Below, in pieces: positions 15,748-24,253 of a stretch of DNA of 57,142 bases. Numbering within the stretch: position 1 is the stretch's first letter; each line of letters begins with the position of its first letter. Made by a program: the position numbers and the translations under genes. The DNA is from Alphaproteobacteria bacterium (lineage in GTDB: Bacteria; Pseudomonadota; Alphaproteobacteria; Kiloniellales; DSM-21159), in the NCBI GenBank assembly GCA_030433005.1, contig JAUILQ010000033.1:1-57142 (forward strand), in the 5' to 3' direction. A model generated the notes under the pieces. It was given only the letters and a program-made list of their open reading frames with translations, was not told the origin of the DNA and did no database searches.

Positions 15748-16530
15748 TTAGGGATAGAGGTCGCGGCGGCGGTCGGCGTGGTAGGGGTTGGCGGCGCGGG
15801 TCGCGGCGTGGCCGGCCCAGTCGAGCTCGGCGACGAGCAGCGCCTCCTCCTCGGCGCCGGCGGCCGCCAGCAGCGCGCCGTCGGGGGCGGCGATCGAGCT
15901 GCGGCCGACGTAGGTCAGATCGCCCTCGCGGCCGGCGCGGTTGGCGTAGGCGACGAAGACGCCGTTCTCGTAGGCGCGCGCCGGCACCAGGGTCTCGGCG
16001 ACGAAGGCCATCGGCTCCATCAGCGCGGTCGGCACCGCGACCAGCTGGGCGCCGGCCTCGGCGGCCCAGCGCACCGCCTCCGGGAACTCGACGTCGTAGC
16101 AGATCAGCGGCGCGACCTTCAGGCCGCCGACCTCCAGCAGGGTCGGCCGCGCGTCGCCGGGGCGGAACAGCCGCTTCTCCTCGGCGCCGAACAGGTGGGC
16201 CTTGCGGTAGCAGGCTCGGCGCCCGTCCGAGTCGACGAAGAGCGCGGCGTTGTAGATGCCCTCCGGCGTCCGCTCGGGAAAGCCGTAGAGCAGCGCCAGG
16301 CCGTGGGCGGCGGCGATCGCGGCGGCGCGCCCGGCCGAGGGGCCGTCGGCCGGCTCGGCGAGATCCCAGGCGCGCTCGCCGATGTTGTAGCCGGTCAGGA
16401 ACAGCTCCGGCGCGACCAGCAGGCGCGCGCCCTGCCCCGCCGCCTCCGCCGCGCGCGCCTCGAGCAGGTCGAGCGCGGCCTTCGGATCGGGGTCGGCGGG
16501 ACCGGCGGTCTGCAGCACGGCGAGCTTCAC
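15748..16530 (-). CDS. Carbon-nitrogen hydrolase (nitrilase superfamily)
   Basis: 260-residue amidase of the nitrilase superfamily with the full catalytic triad: Glu42 (PELFLTGY), Lys110 (YRKAHLF) and Cys144 (ICYDVEFPE). It begins at GTG 16530, overlapping the stop of the permease gene by four bases (GTGA), so it belongs to the ABC transporter operon and is its last gene. Members of this branch hydrolyse amides or N-carbamoyl amines. Since the transporter looks polyamine-specific, N-carbamoylputrescine or a similar amide is a plausible but unproven substrate. Palindromic repeat copy B follows the gene and may end transcription. Confidence 0.88.
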   Translation of the reverse strand: MKLAVLQTAGPADPDPKAALDLLEARAAEAAGQGARLLVAPELFLTGYNIGERAWDLAEPADGPSAGRAAAIAAAHGLALLYGFPERTPEGIYNAALFVDSDGRRACYRKAHLFGAEEKRLFRPGDARPTLLEVGGLKVAPLICYDVEFPEAVRWAAEAGAQLVAVPTALMEPMAFVAETLVPARAYENGVFVAYANRAGREGDLTYVGRSSIAAPDGALLAAAGAEEEALLVAELDWAGHAATRAANPYHADRRRDLYP

Positions 16531-17351
16531 GGGCTCTTCTCCTCGTCCGCGCCCAGCGCGCCGAGCAGCCGCGGCAGGTCGCCGAAGCGGCCGATCGCGC
16601 CGAACACCAGCAGCGCCACCGCGACGAAGGCGACGGCGATCGCCGCCATCACCGGCGTGTAGCCGTAGCGCAGGGCGTTGAAGATCTTGATCGGCAGGGT
16701 CTCGACCGTGAAGCCGGCGACCATGTAGGCGACGATGTACTCGTTGAGGCTCAGCACGAAGGCGAAGGCGAAGCCGCAGACGATGTAGGGCCGCAGCAGC
16801 GGCAGCACGACGCTGCGCAGCACCTGGGCCGGGGTGGCGCCGGCGACGGTCGCGGCCTCGACCAGCTGGCGGTCGATCGACTGGAAGCCGATCGAGAGCG
16901 TCACGACCGGCAGGGTGACGAAGAAGATGGCGTGGCTGAACACCACGGTCAGGTAGTCGCCGTAGAGCCCGAGCGTCGCCCAGAAGGCCAGGAAGCCGAG
17001 CGCCGAGATGACCGGCGGCAGCACGAAGGGCGCGACGCCCAGGGTGTAGAGCAGGCCGGCCCAGCGCACCCGCCAGCGCCACAGGAACCAGGTCAGCGGC
17101 AGCGCGATCGAAACCGCCAGGCTGGCCGAGAGCAGCGCCACCGACAGCGAGTTGGCCAGCGCCCCCGACCAGCCGGCGTCGCGCAGGATCTCGCCGTACC
17201 ACGTCAGGCTGAAGCCCTGCGGCGGGAAGTAGAGCGTGCGGCTGGCGTTGACCGAGACGCCGGCGATGACCACGAGCGGCGCCGCCAGCACCAGGCCGAT
17301 GGCGCCCATGAACAGCCGCACCCCCAGCGCCTGCCCGCGCCGCCCGCTCAC
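16527..17351 (-). CDS. ABC transporter permease, PotC-like
   Basis: 274-residue inner-membrane permease with six hydrophobic spans and the EAA loop (EAATVAGATPAQVLRSVVLPLL), followed by the LNEYIVAYMVAGFTVETLPIKIFNALRYG motif that is typical of PotC-type polyamine permeases. Start GTG 17351 overlaps the stop of the preceding permease (GTGA). It forms the membrane channel together with the PotB-like protein encoded just upstream and is energised by the ATPase at 18205. Confidence 0.88.
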   Translation of the reverse strand: MSGRRGQALGVRLFMGAIGLVLAAPLVVIAGVSVNASRTLYFPPQGFSLTWYGEILRDAGWSGALANSLSVALLSASLAVSIALPLTWFLWRWRVRWAGLLYTLGVAPFVLPPVISALGFLAFWATLGLYGDYLTVVFSHAIFFVTLPVVTLSIGFQSIDRQLVEAATVAGATPAQVLRSVVLPLLRPYIVCGFAFAFVLSLNEYIVAYMVAGFTVETLPIKIFNALRYGYTPVMAAIAVAFVAVALLVFGAIGRFGDLPRLLGALGADEEKSP

Positions 17352-18208
17352 GCCGCGCTCCGATCGCGGCCGCGGCCGAGCAGCAGGGTCAGCGCGATCA
17401 GCGCCAGGCTGACCAGCATCAGGAAGATCGCCATGGCCGCGCCGAACGGCAGGTTCGACTGGAACACCGCCTGGTCGGTGATCATCACCGACAGGGTCCA
17501 GTGCTCGGGCCGGCCGAGCAGCTGCGGCAGCAGGTAGATGCCGAGCGTGAAGACGAAGGCCAGGATCAGGCCCGAGAGGATGGCGTTGCGCGCGACGCCG
17601 AGCACCACCGTGACGAAGGCGCGCAGCGGCGAGGCGCCGAGCGTCGTCGCCGCCTCGACCAGCTCGCGGTCGAGCCGCGCCAGGGTCGGGTAGAGCAGCA
17701 GCACGGTGTAGGGAAAGGCGAGGTAGCACATGCCGAGCAGCAGCGCCGCGAAGCCGGGCGACCAGCTCTCGGCCTCGCCCAGCAGGCCGAGCGCGACCAG
17801 CAGGTTGGAGACGCCGGCCGAGCGGCTCAGCAGGGTCGACCAGGCGAAGCCGACGATGACCTCCGACAGGCTCAGCACCGACAGCAGGAAGACCAGCCAG
17901 GCGACCTGCCGGCGGCGCGCGAGACGCGTCAGGAAGTAGGTGAAGGGAAAGCCGAGGCCGACGCAGATCGCCGCCGCCAGCGCCGAGAGGCCGAGCGAGA
18001 AGCCGAGCACGTTGGCGAAGAACAGCGAGAAGAAGCGCTCGTAGTTGGCCAGCGTCGCGACCGGCTCGTAGAAGCCGCCCTGGACGCGCTGGAAGAAGCT
18101 GACCGCCAGCATGATCGCGAAGGGCACGACGAAGAAGACGGTCAGCATGCCGACCGGATAGAGCAGCGGCAGGTGCTGCCGCGCGCCGGGCGTGCGCGCC
18201 GCGCTCAC
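17348..18208 (-). CDS. ABC transporter permease, PotB-like
   Basis: 286-residue permease with six spans, an N-terminal LLYPVGMLTVFFVVPFAIML segment and the EAA loop EAATTLGASPLRAFVTVVLG. The ELVEAATTLGAS and PQLLGRPEHWTL motifs resemble PotB/PotH. Start GTG 18208 overlaps the ATPase stop by four bases. Its neighbours on both sides are other components of the same transporter, so a polyamine-type importer is the best reading. Confidence 0.88.
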   Translation of the reverse strand: MSAARTPGARQHLPLLYPVGMLTVFFVVPFAIMLAVSFFQRVQGGFYEPVATLANYERFFSLFFANVLGFSLGLSALAAAICVGLGFPFTYFLTRLARRRQVAWLVFLLSVLSLSEVIVGFAWSTLLSRSAGVSNLLVALGLLGEAESWSPGFAALLLGMCYLAFPYTVLLLYPTLARLDRELVEAATTLGASPLRAFVTVVLGVARNAILSGLILAFVFTLGIYLLPQLLGRPEHWTLSVMITDQAVFQSNLPFGAAMAIFLMLVSLALIALTLLLGRGRDRSAA

Positions 18209-19278
18209 GCCGGAAAGACCCGGCAGCCGGCGGCCGGCACCTCGACGCGCACGGCGGCGCCCTGGGCGAAGGGCGCCCCGCCGTCGGAGACGGAATCGGG
18301 AACCGCGACGGCGATGACGCGCTGGCCGGCGCAGTCGACGTGGGTCTCGACGGTCTGGCCGACGTCGCGCACGAAGACGACCTCGCCGGACAGGCCGTCG
18401 CCGGCCGCGCCCCCGTTCTCGGCCCCCTTGTCGGCGGCAACCAGGCGCAGGCTCTCCGGCCGCACGCAGAGCGTGACCGCGCCCGAGGCCGGCGCGTCCG
18501 GCACGGTGATCGTGCCGCCGGGCAGCTCGATGCGTCCCTCGCCGCGCGCGCGGCCCTCGAGCAGGTTGGAGGCGCCGATGAAGTCGGCGACGAAGACGCT
18601 GGCCGGCCGGCGATAGATCTCCAGCGGGCTGCCGACCTGCTGCACCCGGCCGCCGTCCATGACGACGATGCGGTCGGCCATGGTCATGGCCTCGAGCTGG
18701 TCGTGGGTGACCAGCAGAGTGGTCACGCCGAGCCGGCGCTGCAGCAGGCGCAGCTCGAGCTGCAGCGCCTCGCGCAGCTTGGCGTCGAGCGCGCTCATCG
18801 GCTCGTCGAGCAGGAACAGCCGCGGGTCGACGGCCAGCGCCCGGGCGATGGCGACGCGCTGGCGCTGGCCGCCGGAGAGCTGGCCGAGCTGGCGGCCGGC
18901 GAGGTCGGGCAGCTGGACCAGGCGCAGCAGCTCCTCGACGCGGCGCCGCTGGTCGGCCTTGGAGGCGCCGCGGATCGACAGCGCGTAGGCGATGTTCTGG
19001 GCGACCGTCATGTGCGGGAACAGGGCCAGCGACTGGAACACCATGCCGAAGCCGCGGCGGTGCGCCGGCAGCCCGGTGATGTCGGTGCCGTCGAGCAGCA
19101 GGCTGCCGCTGTCGGGCTCCTCCAGCCCGGCGACCAGGCGCAGCAGCGTGGTCTTGCCGCAGCCCGAGGGGCCGAGCAGGCAGACGAACTCGCCCTCCGG
19201 CACCGACAGGCTGACCTCGTCGACCGCCGCCGTCGCGCCGAAGCGCTTGACCAGGGAGCGGAGCTCGAGCTGGGACAT
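18205..19278 (-). CDS. ABC transporter ATPase, PotA-like
   Basis: 357-residue ATPase. Walker A GPSGCGKTT at about residue 38, Q-loop VFQSLALFPHMTV, signature LSGGQRQR, Walker B LFLLDEP and the switch His in LVTHDQ are all intact. The C-terminal third is a TOBE/OB regulatory domain as in PotA/MalK-type subunits. It lies 77 bases downstream of the binding-protein gene and is coupled to the first permease. It powers uptake by the set 15748-20494. Confidence 0.92.
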   Translation of the reverse strand: MSQLELRSLVKRFGATAAVDEVSLSVPEGEFVCLLGPSGCGKTTLLRLVAGLEEPDSGSLLLDGTDITGLPAHRRGFGMVFQSLALFPHMTVAQNIAYALSIRGASKADQRRRVEELLRLVQLPDLAGRQLGQLSGGQRQRVAIARALAVDPRLFLLDEPMSALDAKLREALQLELRLLQRRLGVTTLLVTHDQLEAMTMADRIVVMDGGRVQQVGSPLEIYRRPASVFVADFIGASNLLEGRARGEGRIELPGGTITVPDAPASGAVTLCVRPESLRLVAADKGAENGGAAGDGLSGEVVFVRDVGQTVETHVDCAGQRVIAVAVPDSVSDGGAPFAQGAAVRVEVPAAGCRVFPA

Positions 19279-19354
19279 CAGGGGCTCCGACGAGGGGCCG
19301 GGCGGGGGCGGCGCGCGGCCGCCCCCGACGCGGCACTCCGGCGCATCGCCGGCG

Positions 19355-20494
19355 TCAGCCCGTGATCGTCTCGATCCACTGCTGGTCCAGCCAGTCGCCG
19401 CGCTCCATGTACATCTGGTAGTTCGGCACGATCGGCGGGATCGAGCTGGCGACCGCGGCGAACTCGGCGTCCGTCAGGTCGAGCAGCTCGCGCCTGACCG
19501 TCGGCGCCGTGCCGACGTTGCGCGACAGCGAGGCCTGGATCTCCGGCTGGCACATGTAGTCGATGAAGACGTGCGCGTCGTCGGCCCGCTCCGAGGCGCG
19601 GCTGACCGCCCAGCAGCCGGAATCGTTGACCCCGCCCTCCTTCGGGAAGGTCGAGCGCACCGGGTGGCCGTCGGCCGCCGCCAGCCCGGCGACGTCGTGG
19701 TAGTACTGGCCCATCGGGATCTCGCCGGTCTGCAGGGCCTGCTGGAACTGGCCCTCGTCGCGGTACCAGAGCTTCACGTTCGGCTTGACCTCGGCGAGCT
19801 TGGCCAGGACCTCCCTGATGCCCTCTTCGGTCGACAGGATCTCCTGCCCGCCGAAGAAGGTCTCGGCGGTGATCTCCAGCAGGAACGAGTTGGTCGCCAG
19901 CGCCAGCAGCCCCAGGGTGTCGCGCTTGTCCTCGGCCCACATGTCGCCCCAGGAGCTCGGCGCCGTCGGGAAGACGTCGGTGTTGCTGACCAGGGTGATG
20001 TACCAGGCGACCGCGCCGATGCCGTCGATGCGCCCGTCCGGGTAGGTGTGGACGAACTGCTCCAGCAGGTTGTCGGCGTGCGGCAGGCGGCTGCGGTCGA
20101 GCGGCATCCAGAGCTCGACCGCCTGGCCCTTCAGCATCGGCACCTGGGCGATCATCGAGACGTCGGCCGGCGCCTGGCCCGCGCGCGCCGCCTGCTCGAG
20201 CTGGACCAGCCAGGCCTCGCCGGTCGGCTCGGCCACCGACTCGACCTCGATGCCGGTCGCCTCGGTGAACTCGGGGAAGATGAACTTGTCGAAGGAGTCC
20301 TTGAAGTAGCCGCCGTAGACGCCGACCTTCAGCGGCTCCGCGGCGCGGCTGTGCACCGCCGGCAGGCCGACGGCGGCGAGGCCCGCGGCGGCGCCCAGGC
20401 CGCCGACGACGTGGCGCCGGGAAAGGGACGTGCGGTTCTGTAAGGTCGGGCGGCCGCTTCCGGCCCGTTTGCCCGTGATGTGCTTGCCGGTCAT
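19355..20494 (-). CDS. ABC transporter substrate-binding protein, PotD-like, Tat-type signal
   Basis: 379-residue extracytoplasmic solute-binding protein. The N-terminus has SLSRRHVVGG followed by a hydrophobic Ala/Gly-rich segment, a twin-arginine-like signal. The mature part (EPLKVGVYGGYFKDSFDKFIFPEFTEATGIEVESV) belongs to the PotD/PotF-like family 1 binding proteins for polyamines and related cations. ATG 20494 has AGGAGAGAGCAG directly upstream. It is the first gene of a five-gene operon ending in a C-N hydrolase. Ligand identity is not proven; several acidic and aromatic residues of the PotD pocket cannot be aligned with confidence here. Confidence 0.88.
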   Translation of the reverse strand: MTGKHITGKRAGSGRPTLQNRTSLSRRHVVGGLGAAAGLAAVGLPAVHSRAAEPLKVGVYGGYFKDSFDKFIFPEFTEATGIEVESVAEPTGEAWLVQLEQAARAGQAPADVSMIAQVPMLKGQAVELWMPLDRSRLPHADNLLEQFVHTYPDGRIDGIGAVAWYITLVSNTDVFPTAPSSWGDMWAEDKRDTLGLLALATNSFLLEITAETFFGGQEILSTEEGIREVLAKLAEVKPNVKLWYRDEGQFQQALQTGEIPMGQYYHDVAGLAAADGHPVRSTFPKEGGVNDSGCWAVSRASERADDAHVFIDYMCQPEIQASLSRNVGTAPTVRRELLDLTDAEFAAVASSIPPIVPNYQMYMERGDWLDQQWIETITG

Positions 20495-20748
20495 CTGCTC
20501 TCTCCTGTTCGCTTGGGTCGCCGGACCCGTTGGCTCCGCCGGCCGGACCGTTCTTTGCGGTCCCTTCGCTCGTTTCCCGGAACGGTATAGGACTCGGGGC
20601 GCGGATCAAGCGGCGGATCGAGCGGGTGTCCGCGCCGGGGCGCCGTCCGGCCCTTGCCGCTCCCGAGCGAGACCCCAGTATCAAGGCATGACCCTGCCGG
20701 TTGCACGGCGGCCGGCACCGCCACACGCCTGACGCTGGAGGTTCCGCC

Positions 20749-22014
20749 TTGCCCCTCGCCCCATCCCGCCTCGCACCCGCCCTTCTCGCAGCAGCGGCGC
20801 TCGCTCTCGGCTTCGCCGCCGCCCCCGGCTTCCTGGCTCCCGATGCCCGCGCGCAAGGCCGCGAATCCGTGGTCACGGCGCCGCCCAACGCGCCCGGCCA
20901 GGAGCCGGCCTTCGAGGGCCAGACCCGGGCGCCGCGGCCGGCGCAGGAGGTCGCGGTCGCCACCGAGACCGTCGCCGAGGGCCTGCCCGGCCTGTGGGCC
21001 ATGGAGTTCCTGCCCGACGGCCGCATGCTGGTGACCGCCAAGCAGGGCGCGCTGCACATCGTCTCGGCCGGGGGCGAGCCCGGACCGGCGATCGAGGGCG
21101 TGCCCGAGGTCGACGCGGCCGGCCAGGGCGGCCTGCTCGACGTCGTGCTGGCGCCCGACTACGCCGAGAGCGGCCGGATCTTCTTCTCCTTCTCGGAGCC
21201 GCGCGAGGGCGGCGGCAACGGCACCTCGGTCGCCCGCGCCCGCCTGGTCGCCGACGAGGCCGGCGGCGGATCGCTCGAGGACCTCGAGATCGTGTTCCGC
21301 CAGACCCCGGCCTACGCCGGCAACAAGCACTTCGGCTCGCGCCTCGTCTTCGCGCCCGACGGCACCCTCTTCGTGACGGTCGGCGAGCGCTCCGACACGC
21401 CGATCCGCGACCAGGCCCAGGACCTGACCTCGGGCCTCGGCAAGGTCTTCCGGATCAATCCCGACGGCTCCGCGCCCGAGGACAACCCCTTCGTCGGCCA
21501 CGCCGCGATCCAGCCGGAGATCTGGTCCTACGGCCACCGCAACCTGCAGTCGGCGATCGTCGACGGCGTCGGGCGCCTCTGGACCGTCGAGCACGGGCCG
21601 AAGGGCGGCGACGAGCTCAACCGGCCGCTCGCCGGGCGCAACTACGGCTGGCCGGTGATCACCTACGGCCTGACCTACGGCGGCCGGCCGGTCGGCAAGG
21701 GCATCACCCAGATGGCCGGCATGGAGCAGCCGGTCTACTACTGGGATCCGGTGATCGCGCCCTCGGGCATGGCGCTCTACGACGGCGAGGCGATCCCCGA
21801 GTGGCAGGGCCGCATCCTGATCGGCGGCCTGGTCAGCCAGGGGCTGGTGATCCTGGAGCTCGAGGGCGAGCGGGTCGCCAGCGAGGCGCGCGTGCCGCTC
21901 GGCGAGCGCATCGTCGACGTCCGCGTCGGCCCGGACGGCGCGGTCTACGCGGTGACCGAGCAGCGCAGCGGCGGCGAGAGCTCGATCATCCGGGTCACCA
22001 AGGCCGAGAGCTGA
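20749..22014 (+). CDS. PQQ-dependent sugar dehydrogenase-like (GSDH/aldose sugar dehydrogenase)
   Basis: 421-residue periplasmic beta-propeller. Start TTG 20749 has CTGGAGG before it and gives an ordinary signal peptide (LAPALLAAAALALGFAAAPG, cleavage near ARA-Q); an ATG at 20701 would add a charged stretch. Propeller motifs are clear: GLWAMEFLPDGRMLVT, GGLLDVVLAPDYA, HFGSRLVFAPDG and IWSYGHRNLQ, VEHGPKGGDELN, which in soluble aldose sugar dehydrogenases (YliI-like) place the catalytic His and PQQ contacts. Cofactor dependence is inferred from the family; no pqq biosynthesis genes are in the window. It is divergent from the polyamine ABC operon. Confidence 0.88.
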   Translation: MPLAPSRLAPALLAAAALALGFAAAPGFLAPDARAQGRESVVTAPPNAPGQEPAFEGQTRAPRPAQEVAVATETVAEGLPGLWAMEFLPDGRMLVTAKQGALHIVSAGGEPGPAIEGVPEVDAAGQGGLLDVVLAPDYAESGRIFFSFSEPREGGGNGTSVARARLVADEAGGGSLEDLEIVFRQTPAYAGNKHFGSRLVFAPDGTLFVTVGERSDTPIRDQAQDLTSGLGKVFRINPDGSAPEDNPFVGHAAIQPEIWSYGHRNLQSAIVDGVGRLWTVEHGPKGGDELNRPLAGRNYGWPVITYGLTYGGRPVGKGITQMAGMEQPVYYWDPVIAPSGMALYDGEAIPEWQGRILIGGLVSQGLVILELEGERVASEARVPLGERIVDVRVGPDGAVYAVTEQRSGGESSIIRVTKAES

Positions 22015-22063
22015 GCACCCCAACCGGCGACGGCCGCACGCCTATCGCACTGCAACATGGCAG

Positions 22064-22097
22064 GCCCGCGCCGCAGCCCCTGGACAGCGGCGCGGGC
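22064..22097. terminator. GC hairpin between the sugar dehydrogenase gene and fpr
   Basis: Perfect 11-base arms GCCCGCGCCGC (22064-22074) and GCGGCGCGGGC (22087-22097) with a 12-base loop, 50 bases after the dehydrogenase stop and about 50 before fpr. No T-run follows. It could end the first transcript or attenuate read-through into fpr. Confidence 0.45.
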
Positions 22098-22149
22098 GTC
22101 GCTATCTATCTCGTTCGCCTGAGTTCCGACGATTCGAAGGGGGCATGAC

Positions 22150-22941
22150 GTGTTCGACGGGATGACGCTGCCGAAGACCGTGACCGAGGAGACGGTGCTG
22201 TCGGTGCACCACTGGACCGACGAGCTGTTCTCGCTGCGCGTCACGCGGCCGATGTCCTTCCGCTTCCGCTCCGGCGAGTTCGTCATGCTCGGCCTGATGG
22301 TCGAGGGCAAGCCGCTCTTGCGCGCCTACTCGATGGCCAGCCCCTCGTGGGACGACGGCCTCGACTTCTACTCGATCAAGGTCGCCGACGGGCCGCTGAC
22401 CTCGCGCCTGCAGCACGTCAAGGAGGGCGACTCGATCCTGCTCGGCAAGAAGCCGACCGGCACCATCGTGCTCGACGCCCTGGAGCCCGGCCGCCGCCTC
22501 TTCATGCTCTCGACCGGCACCGGCGTCGCGCCCTTCGCCAGCCTGGTGCGCGATCCCGAGACCTACGAGCGCTTCGACGAGGTGATCCTCACCCACACCT
22601 GCCGCAACGTCGCGGACCTGGCCTACTCGCGTTCCTTCGTCGAGGCCCTGAAGGACGACCCGCTGGTCGGCGAGATCGCGCCGGAGCGCCTGACCTACTA
22701 CGCCTCGACGACCCGCGAGGACTTCGCCCACAAGGGCCGGATCACCGACCTGATCGCCAGCGGCCGGCTGTTCGAGGACCTCGGCCAGCCGCCGCTCGAC
22801 CCGGCCGGCGACCGGGTGATGATCTGCGGCTCCATGGCGATGATCAACGACACCCGCGCCCTGGTCGAGGCCGCCGGCCTGACCGAGGGCTCGAACGCGT
22901 CCCCCGGCGCCTACGTCGTCGAGAAGGCCTTCGCCGACTGA
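22150..22941 (+). CDS. fpr: Ferredoxin/flavodoxin--NADP reductase
   Basis: 263-residue bacterial-type FNR. FAD-binding RAYSMASPSW (about residue 60), NADP-binding STGTGVAPFASL (about 120), CGSMAMINDT near the C-terminus, and the terminal AYVVEKAFAD tail characteristic of alphaproteobacterial FPRs (Rhodobacter-type). The enzyme passes electrons between NADPH and ferredoxin or flavodoxin and often responds to oxidative stress. GTG 22150 is used; it has GAAGGGGG 8 bases upstream, and an internal ATG at 22162 is less likely. Confidence 0.95.
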   Translation: MFDGMTLPKTVTEETVLSVHHWTDELFSLRVTRPMSFRFRSGEFVMLGLMVEGKPLLRAYSMASPSWDDGLDFYSIKVADGPLTSRLQHVKEGDSILLGKKPTGTIVLDALEPGRRLFMLSTGTGVAPFASLVRDPETYERFDEVILTHTCRNVADLAYSRSFVEALKDDPLVGEIAPERLTYYASTTREDFAHKGRITDLIASGRLFEDLGQPPLDPAGDRVMICGSMAMINDTRALVEAAGLTEGSNASPGAYVVEKAFAD

Positions 22942-22957
22942 GCCGGCGCGAACGCCG

Positions 22958-23116
22958 CCCCACACCTCTCCCCGGCCCTCTCCCCTCCCCGGGGAGCGGA
23001 GAGGGAGTCGAACGGCGAGGTCTGGCGCGAGCTTGGCCAGCGTTGCGAAGGCGGCGCCCTTTGCGCCCCCTCTCCGCTCCCTTGGGGAGGGGAGAGGGTC
23101 GGGGTGAGGTGTGGGG
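22958..23116. repeat. CCCTCTCC palindromic element, copy C
   Basis: Outer arms CCCCACACCTCTCCCCGGCC... and its near-complement ending GGTGTGGGG. The internal order is the reverse of copies A and B, so the element is inserted in opposite orientation. It fills the whole space between the convergent fpr and lodB-like genes and directly abuts the lodB stop codon. Confidence 0.88.
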
Positions 23117-24253
23117 CTACCCCGCCCGCCGCTGCCAGAACGTCCGCCCGGCGAATCGCCGCTCCATCCCGTAGATCCGGCTGCGCGCCTTGAGGAAGTC
23201 GACGACGCCCTCGGCGACCGCCGCGGCGTAGCGGGCCAGCGGCTCGGCGTCGCCGGCCAGCCAGGCGTCGGCCGCCTCGGCGGCCTGGATGCCGCTCCAC
23301 AGCGCCGTCGTCATGCCGTGCGAGGACAGCGGGTCGAAGGCCGCCGCGGCGTCGCCGACCGCCGCCCAGCCCGCTCCCTCTCGGCCGCCCGCAGCCTCCG
23401 GCCCGGCGACCGGCGCCAGCCAGGTCGTGCCGGCCGAGGCCAGGCGCGGCGGCCCCGCCAGGTGGAATCCGGCCTCATCGATCCAGCGGCCCACGGAGGC
23501 GGTTCCGGCGAGCAGCCCCTGCAGCACCGCCGGGTCGCGGCTGGCCTCGCGCGGCAGCAGGTCGGGGTCGCTGTAGTAGTTGAGCGCCAGCCGGCCGTCG
23601 GCGAGCAGGCTGGCGTACCACCAGCCGTCGGCCACGGCCTCGATCAGCGTGGCCCGGGTCGGCGCCACCTCGGATTCCGGGTCCTGCGGCAGGAAGGCGA
23701 CCAGCGCGGCCAGGCGGTCGGCCCGGAAGCGCTGGCTGAGCGGCGCCGCGACCACGGCGGCGCGGCCGCTGGCGTCGATCACGAAGGGCACGGGCGGCAG
23801 TGCCTCGCCCCCCGCGAGGCTCAGCCGCCATCCCTCGGGACCGCGCTCGGCGCCCGCCAGCGCGGCCTCGACCCGCTCGACGCCCTCGGCCGCCCGCGCC
23901 AGCGCGGCGAGGTCACGCTCGAAGGCCGGACGGTCGAGCACCGTGCCCGGCCCCTCCAGGTGGACGATGGCGTCGCGCTCGGCGAGCTGCGCCGAGCCCC
24001 AGGCCGAGAGCTGGCGGTTGGCCGGCCGGTGGCCCGGCGCCTCGAGCAGCCCGGCGGCACCGAGGCGCGCCAGCAGCGCCCGCGCCGCCGGCGCCAGCTG
24101 CTCGCCCGGCCGATCGCCCTCCTCGAGCGGCGGGGCGATCCACAGCACGCGCCGGCCGAGCGCGGCCAGACGCAGGCAGGCCGCCGCGCCGGCGATGCCG
24201 CCGCCGACGACGGCGGCATCGCGCCCGCCGTCGCGCGATGCGCCGTCGCTCAA
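23117..24253 (-). CDS. LodB/GoxB-type flavoprotein for quinone cofactor formation
   Basis: 378-residue FAD protein with an N-terminal dinucleotide fold (AAVVGGGIAGAAACLRL at about residues 12-28), a middle FVIDASGR motif and a GDAAAAFDPLSSHGM segment near the C-terminus, as in tryptophan halogenase-like and geranylgeranyl-reductase-like flavoproteins. LodB/GoxB belong to this group and are needed to make the cysteine-tryptophylquinone of LodA/GoxA. It directly follows a LodA-like gene, and its TTG start overlaps that gene's stop (TTGA). That context makes the LodB assignment much stronger than sequence alone. Confidence 0.82.
   Translation of the reverse strand: MSDGASRDGGRDAAVVGGGIAGAAACLRLAALGRRVLWIAPPLEEGDRPGEQLAPAARALLARLGAAGLLEAPGHRPANRQLSAWGSAQLAERDAIVHLEGPGTVLDRPAFERDLAALARAAEGVERVEAALAGAERGPEGWRLSLAGGEALPPVPFVIDASGRAAVVAAPLSQRFRADRLAALVAFLPQDPESEVAPTRATLIEAVADGWWYASLLADGRLALNYYSDPDLLPREASRDPAVLQGLLAGTASVGRWIDEAGFHLAGPPRLASAGTTWLAPVAGPEAAGGREGAGWAAVGDAAAAFDPLSSHGMTTALWSGIQAAEAADAWLAGDAEPLARYAAAVAEGVVDFLKARSRIYGMERRFAGRTFWQRRAG

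Noticed and set aside
20491..22023. 510-residue minus-strand frame opposite the sugar dehydrogenase
   Set aside because: Asp/Arg/Val/Leu-rich shadow of the dehydrogenase, without a domain or ribosome binding site.
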